The notes beneath the pieces were generated by a model that saw only the letters and a program-made list of their open reading frames with translations, ran no database searches and was not told where the DNA came from. A DNA stretch of 8,122 nt from an uncultured Eubacteriales bacterium (lineage in GTDB: Bacteria > Bacillota > Clostridia > Lachnospirales > Lachnospiraceae), in contig OMSP01000208.1 in NCBI GenBank assembly GCA_900313775.1, forward strand, positions 1 to 8,122, read 5' to 3'. Numbering within the stretch: position 1 is the first letter of the stretch; every line of letters starts with the position of its first letter. Position numbers and translations under genes: made by a program. Below, piece by piece: positions 1 through 6,177 of this stretch.

Positions 1-69
1 ACAGACGAGACTCGAACTCGCGACCTCCACCTTGGCAAGGTGGCGTACTACCAACTGTACTACTATCGC
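1..69 (-). tRNA. tRNA-Gly (anticodon GCC), 3' end cut by window edge
   Basis: On the minus strand this folds as a cloverleaf. The acceptor 5' strand GCGATAG (69–63) is followed by T8 A9. The D stem GTAC/GTAC (60–57 with 48–45) closes a loop containing GG. The anticodon stem CCACC/GGTGG (43–39 with 31–27) holds the loop TTGCCAA with anticodon GCC at 36–34. The T arm GCGAG/CTCGT (21–17 with 9–5) has the loop TTCGAGT. Only CTGT of the 3' acceptor strand lies in the window, so three acceptor bases, the discriminator and any encoded CCA are off the left edge. Anticodon GCC reads glycine codons GGC and GGU. It lies downstream of the yycJ-type gene on the same strand and has its own promoter. Confidence 0.93.
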
Positions 70-92
70 ACATACCTCTCCGGTACGGACAT

Positions 93-121
93 ATAATACA
101 CTGTCTCCTGAGTGATGTCAA
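93..121 (-). promoter_or_regulatory. Sigma-70-type promoter for tRNA-Gly
   Basis: Reading the minus strand, a perfect -35 TTGACA (121–116) is followed by a 17-bp spacer and -10 TATTAT (98–93, one mismatch to TATAAT). A start site about seven bases further on, near 86, leaves a short leader of about 17 bases before the mature tRNA 5' end at 69. The -35 begins only four bases beyond the stop codon of the upstream hydrolase gene. The tRNA can therefore be transcribed independently while also receiving read-through, since no terminator hairpin is visible in between. Confidence 0.85.
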
Positions 122-125
122 GTAT

Positions 126-923
126 TCATATAGTTACTTTTTTACCGGGCTCCCCTCTCATAGCCACGTCGATCGGCAGTTCCCCGCCGCGGTAGTTGTT
201 ATCTGAAAGATCGATCTCCAGCTTGACAGTCTCATAGGCGAGCTCCGGGATATTATTCTGTGCGCTCAGATGCCCGAGAAAGATCTGGGTGATATCATCG
301 TGCAGGATCTCAGACAGCAGTCTCCCCGACCATTCGTTGGAAAGATGTCCGTACACTCCCGCTACGCGCTGCTTGAGCGGATACGGATACGGACCGACTT
401 CGAGCATCCGTATATCGTGGTTAGCTTCCAGCACCATTCCGTTGACGCCCTTAAGGTTTTCTATAGTATAGGCATCGTATGTCCCCATATCGGTGGCGAC
501 AGCCACAGTGCGGACCCCGTCAGACACACGGTAAGCCACCGGATCGTTCGCGTCATGCGATATGTGAAAAGGATGCACCGTCAGATCACCGACAGTAAAA
601 TCGAGATCCGCGGATATCTCGTGAAAGAGCTCTCCGTCTATCTCTCCGAGAGCATTCATGCTCTTTATGCCCCGTATCGTCCCGCGTGTCGCGTAGATCG
701 GTAGATGCAGCGCCCTCGAAAGCACGCCCAGTCCGCTGATATGATCCGCATGTTCATGCGTGATCAGGATGCCGTCCAGATCATCCGCGCTGACGTCTGC
801 GCCCGCAAGTCCTTCTATGATCCGCTTTTTACTGATTCCTGCGTCCACGAGAAGCCTCGTATGCTCTCCGCCGACAAATATGCAATTACCGCTGCTGCCG
901 CTCGCAATGCTGCACAATTCCAT
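126..923 (-). CDS. yycJ: MBL-fold metallohydrolase, YycJ/WalJ family
   Basis: This 265-residue protein is a cytoplasmic metallo-beta-lactamase-fold hydrolase of the YycJ/WalJ group (COG1235 type), whose members are thought to be DNA-directed exonucleases or phosphodiesterases. The N-terminus has the family signature ASGSSGN (residues 7–13). The metal-binding motif HEHADH is at 56–61, with later ligands plausible at H121/H123, D145, the EANHD segment (166–170) and H218 in LGHLSAQNN. No signal peptide or membrane segment is seen, and the length matches the family. The start is the ATG at 923–921. A GGAGG lies at 940–936, 12 bases upstream and overlapping the end of coaE, so the spacing is a little long. 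It is the last protein gene of the minus-strand operon, seven bases after coaE. In many Bacillota the homologue sits beside the walRK two-component genes, and here it does not. Family assignment is firm; the in vivo substrate is unknown. Confidence 0.9.
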   Translation of the reverse strand: MELCSIASGSSGNCIFVGGEHTRLLVDAGISKKRIIEGLAGADVSADDLDGILITHEHADHISGLGVLSRALHLPIYATRGTIRGIKSMNALGEIDGELFHEISADLDFTVGDLTVHPFHISHDANDPVAYRVSDGVRTVAVATDMGTYDAYTIENLKGVNGMVLEANHDIRMLEVGPYPYPLKQRVAGVYGHLSNEWSGRLLSEILHDDITQIFLGHLSAQNNIPELAYETVKLEIDLSDNNYRGGELPIDVAMRGEPGKKVTI

Positions 924-930
924 GTGCCGT

Positions 931-1542
931 TTATACCTCCAGTTGACTCAGGCCAAGCCGCTTCAGATGCCCGTTGATCTTCCGCCTCAGTTCTTCAAGA
1001 CTGCTGTCGTTTACGATGATCTGATCGCAGGCCGCCTCAAACTCCTCGTCTTTCCTCTGTTTGTCCATGATACGCAAAGCTTCTTCCGCACTCATACCGC
1101 GCTGATCTGCAAGTCTCCTTAGTCTCGTCTCCGGCGAAGACTTCAGCCACCAGACTTCATCACAAAAGCTTTGATAACCCACGTCGAGCAGAATAGCCGA
1201 TTCCAGCAGAAAGAGATCGGCACGACTCATATGAGCCGCCTGCATGCGCGTCAGGACCTCCTTCTCCACTAGGGGGTGAACGATATCATCGAGTCTCTGA
1301 AGCGCATCTGCATTTTCAAAGACAAAGCCAGCCAAAGCCTTCCTGTCAAGCTCACCATTTTCCTTCACAAAGGTATCGCCGAACTCCTGTACGATCTTTT
1401 CATAGGCGGGACCGTTCTTTTTCTGCAGTTCACGGCCAATGGCGTCAGCCGCGCAGAGAACGACTCCGTTTTTATTACGAAACAGTTCCAGCACCTGACT
1501 CTTTCCGCAGCCAATGCCTCCCGTGATACCGAGAATGATCAT
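931..1542 (-). CDS. coaE: Dephospho-CoA kinase
   Basis: CoaE catalyses the last step of coenzyme A synthesis, ATP-dependent phosphorylation of the 3'-hydroxyl of dephospho-CoA, in the cytoplasm. The 203-residue length is typical. The P-loop GGIGCGKS is at residues 8–15. The substrate-site segment reads CAADAIGREL (30–39), keeping the conserved Asp33 but having Ala where most family members have the first Asp of the DAD motif. HPLV (89–92), the ESAILLD segment (114–120) and an arginine-rich lid (about 138–148) follow, and the C-terminal IIVNDSS matches the usual 'I.N' ending of the family core. The start ATG (1542–1540) is preceded by AGAGAGGTG about six bases upstream. The gene begins 11 bases after the polA stop and ends seven bases before the yycJ-type gene, so it is co-transcribed. 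The polA–coaE neighbourhood is common in Bacillota, though mutM, often found with it, is absent here. Confidence 0.95.
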   Translation of the reverse strand: MIILGITGGIGCGKSQVLELFRNKNGVVLCAADAIGRELQKKNGPAYEKIVQEFGDTFVKENGELDRKALAGFVFENADALQRLDDIVHPLVEKEVLTRMQAAHMSRADLFLLESAILLDVGYQSFCDEVWWLKSSPETRLRRLADQRGMSAEEALRIMDKQRKDEEFEAACDQIIVNDSSLEELRRKINGHLKRLGLSQLEV

Positions 1543-1553
1543 TTTACACCTCT

Positions 1554-4214
1554 CTAATGTGCCTCGTACCAGTCAGCTCCTGTACCGATGTCCACCTTCA
1601 GATCGACAGCCATCTCAGCTGCATGTTCCATCGCATCGCTGAGCAGAGCTCTGACTGTCTCGACCTCTTCTGCCGGTGTTTCCACCAAAAGCTCATCGTG
1701 TACCTGTACGACGATCCTCGCAGCCAGTCCGGCTTGAGAAAAAGCTTTTTCGGCACGGATCATCGCGATCTTCATGATATCAGCCGCACTGCCCTGTATC
1801 GGCGCATTCATCGCTACCCGCTCCCCGAACTGACGCTGCATATAATTGGAAGCCGTAAGTTCCGGCACCGGACGCCTTCTCCCGAACATCGTGACCGCAT
1901 AGCCGTTCTGCTTTGCGCTCTCTACCGCTCCATCCAGGAATCTTTTGATACCCGGAAAAGTCTCAAAGTAGTGATCGATATATTCTTTAGCCTGCGCGCG
2001 TGATATACTCAGTCCCTCACTCAAGCCGAAAGAGCTGATGCCGTATACGATACCAAAGTTGACCGCCTTTGCATTTCTCCTCTGCTGCTCGGTCACCTGA
2101 TCGATCGGCACGTGAAAGACAGAGGCGGCTGTCGCCCTGTGAATATCCTGCGCCTGTCTGTAAGCATCGATCAGTTTCTCATCTCCTGACATATGAGCAA
2201 GGATCCGCAGCTCGACCTGGGAGTAGTCCGCGTCCACAAAGACACATCCATCGCAAGGTACAAAGACCTTGCGGATCAATCTGCCCAGCTCCACACGGAT
2301 AGGGATATTCTGCAGATTTGGCTCTGTACTCGATATGCGGCCCGTCGCGGTCACTGTCTGGTTGAACGTACCATGGATCCTTCCGTCGTCCTCTATAAAG
2401 CGCACAAGTCCCTCAGCGTAAGTCGATGACAGTTTGGTCAGCTGACGGTACTCCAGGATCTCACGGACAAAAGGATAGTCCTCCGCCAGCTTGTCCAACA
2501 CCTGCGCCGATGTCGAATAACCTGTCTTTGTCTTTTTGCCGTGGGGCATTCCCATCTTCTCAAACAGTATCTCGCCGAGCTGCTTCGGGGAATTGATATT
2601 AAACACTTCTCCAGCCTCGTCGTAGATCTTCTGCCGTATCGTTTCGATACGCTCTTTGAGTCGGCTTCCGTATCTCTCCAGAGCAGCTTTGTCTATCAGG
2701 ATGCCTGTCTTCTCCATGCGATCGAGAGTAAAGGTCAGCGGCATCTCCATGTCCTGCATCAATGCCGTCATCTGACGCTCCTCAAGCTGCTCCTGCTGAT
2801 ACGGGACCATAAGAGCTGCTATACGCGCCTGCCAGGCGGCATAAGCGACCGCATCTCCTCTGTCCGGCGGTGCCTGTCTGTCCACCAGGGAAGACAGATC
2901 TTCCGCCTCGTAGCTGCCGAGCAGCGGATTGATCAGGTACTGTGCGATAGAGGGGTCAAAATAAAAGCCGTTCTGTTCTAAATCGATGTCCTTGAGCATC
3001 TTTTTCAGATCAAAAACGCTGATCTGATGACCTCTTTCTGTCATCCCCCCGATCAGTGATGACAGATCTTCTGCTGACAGTTCGCCTCCTGTCTTTGCAT
3101 AGCAGGCTTCGTCCTCTGTCGCCATCACGATACCGCTGAAACTCCGCTGCATCAAAGCTATCAGCGGTCCCTCTTCGCTTTGGTGTACGATCGCAAGACC
3201 GACGACAGCTTTTTCTTTCATCGAATTGATAAACTTCTGTACTTCCTCAGCACTCCCTGCCTCAATGATCTCTGTCACAGCTTGCCGCGCCGCTGTTGCG
3301 CGCCCCGGCTGACTGCTCTTTAAGCGTGTCAGATATTTCTTGAAATTCAGCTCTCTGAAAAGCGACTCCAGTCTCTGTGTATCGAAGGCTCTCAGCGGAT
3401 CCTCGGCGTCCGTATCGTTTAGCTTTGCCTCGGCAAACAAGGCGTCAGGCTCTCCGATCTCAGCGTCCAGCTTGATCGTCGCCAGGATCTTGCTCAGCTG
3501 CGCGATATCATAATGCTCCTTAAATGCTTTCTGCGCGCGCGGCGGTTTGATTGCGTCTATATGTGCGTATGCGTCTTCGATGGAGCCATAAGTCTCAATG
3601 ATTGCGACTGCAGTCTTTTCACCGACGCCCGGCAGACCGGGGATGTTGTCGGAGGCGTCTCCCATCAGCGCCTTGACGTCAATGAACTGGCGGGGAGTAA
3701 CATGGTACAGCTCCTCCACTTCCTTCGGACCGTAGAATTCATAGACCGTCTGCCCCTTTTTCGTCTTGGGGATACAGATCGTCACATGCTCATCTGCCAG
3801 TTGAAGCAGGTCCCTGTCTCCGGAGACAACGACCACCTCATAGCCTTTTCCGGCAAATGCAACTGACAGGGAGCCCAACACATCATCAGCCTCTATCCCC
3901 TGCTCCTCGATGATCGGTATATCCATCGCACCGAGCACTTCCTTCATCAAAGGGATCTGCTCGCGCAGCTCAGGCAGCATCGGCTTGCGCGTTCCTTTGT
4001 ATTCTTCATAGAGATCGTGGCGAAAAGTCGGCGCGTGCACATCGAATGCAACGAGCAGAGCATCCGGTCTCTGCTGCTCAAGCAGCATCAGCAATATGGA
4101 AAGAAAACCGTAGACCGCACCGGTGTGCTTCCCTTCAGCATTTGTGAAATCAGGCATGCCGTAAAACGCCCGGTGGATCAGACTGTGTCCGTCTAACATC
4201 ATGATCTTTTTCAT
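1554..4214 (-). CDS. polA: DNA polymerase I (5' nuclease and polymerase active, proofreading domain degenerate)
   Basis: PolA fills repair gaps and removes RNA primers from Okazaki fragments. Residue numbers here are from an upstream ATG at 4232. The 5'-nuclease domain occupies about 7–300, with GIEADD (112–117), GDRD (138–141) and MGDASDN (190–196) carrying metal-binding acids. The central 3'–5' exonuclease fold (about 320–490) reads VVGLAIVH (343–350) where proofreading enzymes have the DxE motif, so it should be inactive, as in Bacillus polymerases. The polymerase domain has ATGRISS (629–635), motif A DADYSQVELR (667–676), motif B RRNAKAVNFGIVYG (718–731) and motif C with VHDE (844–847). 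All catalytic residues are present. I place the start at the ATG at 4214 (residue 7, giving 886 aa), because relatives begin MKK-like directly before the LDG strand and an AGAGAG sequence lies seven bases upstream. Starting at 4232 would abut the preceding stop codon and has no clear ribosome site. The gene ends in TAG. Confidence 0.97.
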   Translation of the reverse strand: MKKIMMLDGHSLIHRAFYGMPDFTNAEGKHTGAVYGFLSILLMLLEQQRPDALLVAFDVHAPTFRHDLYEEYKGTRKPMLPELREQIPLMKEVLGAMDIPIIEEQGIEADDVLGSLSVAFAGKGYEVVVVSGDRDLLQLADEHVTICIPKTKKGQTVYEFYGPKEVEELYHVTPRQFIDVKALMGDASDNIPGLPGVGEKTAVAIIETYGSIEDAYAHIDAIKPPRAQKAFKEHYDIAQLSKILATIKLDAEIGEPDALFAEAKLNDTDAEDPLRAFDTQRLESLFRELNFKKYLTRLKSSQPGRATAARQAVTEIIEAGSAEEVQKFINSMKEKAVVGLAIVHQSEEGPLIALMQRSFSGIVMATEDEACYAKTGGELSAEDLSSLIGGMTERGHQISVFDLKKMLKDIDLEQNGFYFDPSIAQYLINPLLGSYEAEDLSSLVDRQAPPDRGDAVAYAAWQARIAALMVPYQQEQLEERQMTALMQDMEMPLTFTLDRMEKTGILIDKAALERYGSRLKERIETIRQKIYDEAGEVFNINSPKQLGEILFEKMGMPHGKKTKTGYSTSAQVLDKLAEDYPFVREILEYRQLTKLSSTYAEGLVRFIEDDGRIHGTFNQTVTATGRISSTEPNLQNIPIRVELGRLIRKVFVPCDGCVFVDADYSQVELRILAHMSGDEKLIDAYRQAQDIHRATAASVFHVPIDQVTEQQRRNAKAVNFGIVYGISSFGLSEGLSISRAQAKEYIDHYFETFPGIKRFLDGAVESAKQNGYAVTMFGRRRPVPELTASNYMQRQFGERVAMNAPIQGSAADIMKIAMIRAEKAFSQAGLAARIVVQVHDELLVETPAEEVETVRALLSDAMEHAAEMAVDLKVDIGTGADWYEAH

Positions 4215-4232
4215 GGGTAAACTCTCTTTCAT

Positions 4233-5411
4233 CTACAGTTCCAGATGCCGGCCGGTGCATCGGTAGATCGCGTTTTCTATACTGATCGCCTTGTTCCAGC
4301 GAAGCTTGTGCTTCATACGCGCTTCCGGCGTCCGGCATTTTGCCATACTCGTCTCAAAGCGCACGGCCAGAGGGACCACCTGATCCTCCATTACCCGCTT
4401 ATCCGCATAATAGAGCAGGTCCTCTTCAGACACATAGGTCCTGCCATCTTTTTTTACCGACAGCTCACTGTGCATGTCAACAGTGTCGTGTTCGGCGATC
4501 AGATCGGCCACCAGTTCATATCCGTCTGTCCGCAGCTGGTAAGCTCCGGCAGATGGAAGATCCTTGTGAAGCTTCGCGAAATCATGCAGCATCGCTGCAG
4601 AATAAAGTATCTGTCTGTCATAGATCTGTTCGGCAGGATCGATGACGTCGATGATCCTGCGAAGGACATCGGCTACAGCCTTCATATGACGGCGTATACG
4701 TTCAGGAACTTCATATCGGTCCAAAACTTCGGTGATGCGGTAATCTCCAGGTGCCGCCGCAGGATGCCCTCCGATATAATCAACTGTATAATCTACTTCT
4801 CCGGAAGCAATCTCTGTCTTGATACGCGTTACGCTTCCGTAAGGAAGCTTCACTTTCATGACATCGTCCGCGACAACTTCGCCGATCGTTGCCAGCGCTG
4901 CCCGGATAACACCTCCGTGCGCGACAACATAGTATACCGTCTCCCGTTCCTCAGCATTCCCTGCACAGGCCAGTTCTTTCAGTAAACCGACAAAGCGCTG
5001 ACCGGCTTCCTCGAACGTCTCAGCGCCCGGTACTTTATAATCCCACATGTGCTCACCGCGTTCTTTGTACTCACGCGGATAACGCCTCCGGATATCATCA
5101 AAATCGAGATTCTCCCACTCTCCCATGTATATCTCATGCAGATCTTCGCAGACACGGATCGGTCTTTCCGGCAGAGGAGTCAGCTCCGTCATCCGCTTGG
5201 CAGTGTATACACATCGCGAGACAGGACTCGTATACAACTCATACGGCGCTGCTTCGCGGATGACCTTGCGGGCCATCCACATGCCCAGACGCCCGGCCTG
5301 TCTGATCCCTCTTTCAGATAAGGGTACATCGGTCGTTCCGATACACCGTCTGCCCGGCACATCGACTTCGCCGTGCCTTATCAGATAGATTGTCTTTCTG
5401 TTTCTTGCCAT
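4233..5411 (-). CDS. Histidine phosphatase fused to an HD-domain phosphohydrolase
   Basis: A 392-residue two-domain cytoplasmic protein. Residues about 6–215 form a histidine phosphatase (phosphoglycerate-mutase/CobC-like) domain. It has the phosphohistidine motif RHG (12–14), CIGTTDVPLSERG (23–35), the phosphate-binding Arg66 in SPVSRC, acidic residues at E93 and E98, and the second catalytic His165 in AHGG. Residues about 235–392 form an HD domain with a full candidate metal set: H242, H276–D277 in LHDFAKLHK, H308–D309 and D337. Both active sites look intact, so it should remove phosphates from small molecules or nucleotides with two chemistries. The CobC-like N-terminus could suggest a cobamide-type phosphatase, but no cobamide gene is in view. 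Its ATG directly abuts the TAA of the nucleotidyltransferase gene, with AGGA about nine bases upstream, and the two are very likely translationally coupled. The substrate is unknown; adenylated or cytidylated cofactors are a reasonable guess from the neighbour. Confidence 0.87.
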   Translation of the reverse strand: MARNRKTIYLIRHGEVDVPGRRCIGTTDVPLSERGIRQAGRLGMWMARKVIREAAPYELYTSPVSRCVYTAKRMTELTPLPERPIRVCEDLHEIYMGEWENLDFDDIRRRYPREYKERGEHMWDYKVPGAETFEEAGQRFVGLLKELACAGNAEERETVYYVVAHGGVIRAALATIGEVVADDVMKVKLPYGSVTRIKTEIASGEVDYTVDYIGGHPAAAPGDYRITEVLDRYEVPERIRRHMKAVADVLRRIIDVIDPAEQIYDRQILYSAAMLHDFAKLHKDLPSAGAYQLRTDGYELVADLIAEHDTVDMHSELSVKKDGRTYVSEEDLLYYADKRVMEDQVVPLAVRFETSMAKCRTPEARMKHKLRWNKAISIENAIYRCTGRHLEL

Positions 5412-6023
5412 TTATTCCGTCCTGCCGCTCTTATCGTAATAATGCAGCAATTCCCGATAGTCATCCTGTGTGTCGGCATCTAACAAGGCGCCCTGATCCT
5501 GTATGCTCACATAGACCGTCTCTGCGCCCGAATTCTCAATAGCACCGCGAAGTCCTCTGTCACCGCTGTAAGTCAGGATCGCGGGAAGTACAGCCGTATT
5601 GATCAGCACAGGATGACCGGTGACTCCGCTCTCTTCAGGTATGATGACATCACCGTCAGTCCCGATCTCTCTGCAAAGTGTATCAACGGAGAACAGCGGC
5701 ACGTCGACCGGAGTAATAAAGACTCTGTCGCAGAGACTCCGGATATAATTGAGACCGATCCTGACAGTATCAAACATCTGTGTCGTCTCAAAATCGGGGT
5801 TTTCAAGAAAAGTCACCTGTCTGTCTGCCAATGCTCTTCTGACCTCTTTACCCCTGTATCCGGTTACAACGACGATCGGATCAGCACCGACGGCTTCAAA
5901 TCGTGAGACGACATGCTCAACCATCGACTTGCCGCCGATGGGCAGCGTCTGCTTGAAGGCCTTCATTCTGGTCGATAATCCGGCGGCCGTGACAACGGCG
6001 CCTATCCGCTTTTGGTTGCTCAT
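5412..6023 (-). CDS. MobA/MocA-like NTP transferase
   Basis: A 203-residue nucleotidyltransferase of the MobA-like superfamily (GT-A fold). Such enzymes couple CTP, GTP or ATP to a phosphorylated acceptor and release pyrophosphate; MocA and MobA act on molybdopterin. The N-terminal nucleotide loop AAGLSTRM is at 13–20, followed by KAFKQTLPIGGKSMVEHV (21–38). The metal-binding DVPL is at 107–110, GHPVLI at 136–141 and the C-terminal DADTQDD at 182–188. The usual 'G.PK' before the conserved lysine is altered to KAFKQ, so nucleotide or acceptor preference may differ from classical MocA. The start ATG at 6023–6021 has GGAG seven bases upstream, and an extended -10 promoter lies about 35 bases upstream. 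It is the first gene of the minus-strand unit and abuts the phosphatase–HD gene. No molybdopterin enzyme or XdhC-type chaperone is in the window, so the acceptor is undetermined. Confidence 0.87.
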   Translation of the reverse strand: MSNQKRIGAVVTAAGLSTRMKAFKQTLPIGGKSMVEHVVSRFEAVGADPIVVVTGYRGKEVRRALADRQVTFLENPDFETTQMFDTVRIGLNYIRSLCDRVFITPVDVPLFSVDTLCREIGTDGDVIIPEESGVTGHPVLINTAVLPAILTYSGDRGLRGAIENSGAETVYVSIQDQGALLDADTQDDYRELLHYYDKSGRTE

Positions 6024-6057
6024 GAGACTTCTCCGATATCTATGCCTACTGTGAGTA

Positions 6058-6066
6058 ATTATACCA
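6058..6066 (-). promoter_or_regulatory. Extended -10 promoter for the minus-strand operon
   Basis: The minus strand reads TGGTATAAT (6066–6058), a perfect -10 with the TGn extension. At 16–18 bp spacing only weak -35 candidates are seen (for example TCGTAA at 6086–6081), as is usual for extended -10 promoters. The predicted start, near 6051, leaves a leader of about 28 bases that contains the GGAG ribosome site of the nucleotidyltransferase. No other convincing promoter was seen for polA, coaE or the yycJ-type gene, so this may drive the whole 5.9-kb unit. Confidence 0.65.
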
Positions 6067-6116
6067 CAATATATGGAAATTTACGATGCTTAACCAACAT
6101 CATCAGACAATTAAAC

Positions 6117-6140
6117 GGAATCGCATACATATGCAATTCC
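6117..6140. repeat. 24-bp imperfect palindrome, candidate operator
   Basis: GGAATCGCAT (6117–6126) and ATGCAATTCC (6131–6140) are inverted repeats matching at 9 of 10 positions around a 4-base centre ACAT. The element ends two bases before the plus-strand -35. It is centred about 49 bases upstream of the predicted methyltransferase start site and about 77 upstream of the minus-strand start. It has no T-run and lies outside any predicted transcript, so it is better explained as a dimeric regulator site than as a terminator. The cognate regulator is not in the window. Confidence 0.5.
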
Positions 6141-6142
6141 CT

Positions 6143-6171
6143 TTGACCGGCTCATGCCTTTAGGATATAAT
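6143..6171 (+). promoter_or_regulatory. Strong sigma-70-type promoter for the methyltransferase–NTPase pair
   Basis: TTGACC (6143–6148, one mismatch to consensus) is separated by 17 bp from a perfect TATAAT (6166–6171). The expected start, six to eight bases after the -10, falls at 6177–6179, on the ATG of the methyltransferase (6178–6180). This predicts a leaderless transcript. Confidence 0.8.
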
Positions 6172-6177
6172 TGAATT

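Noticed and set aside
4215..4232. ATG at 4232 as the polA start
   Set aside because: It remains possible, but the six extra residues are not typical of the family and the AGAGAG sequence is placed for the ATG at 4214.
4233..4235. In-frame TAG as a possible pyrrolysine codon
   Set aside because: Both flanking proteins are complete and unrelated, and polA also ends in TAG, so it is read as an ordinary stop.
4245..4985. Long plus-strand open frame of 246 codons antisense to the phosphatase–HD gene
   Set aside because: The minus-strand frame has clear RHG and HD motifs over this region. The antisense translation has no recognisable domain and no ribosome site.
5036..5041. TATAAT on the plus strand within the phosphatase gene
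   Set aside because: There is no matching -35 at a proper distance and no plus-strand gene downstream.
6024..6177. Small RNA or riboswitch in the divergent region
   Set aside because: The predicted minus-strand leader is only about 28 bases and the plus-strand leader is absent, leaving no room for an aptamer. No T-run hairpin is present.
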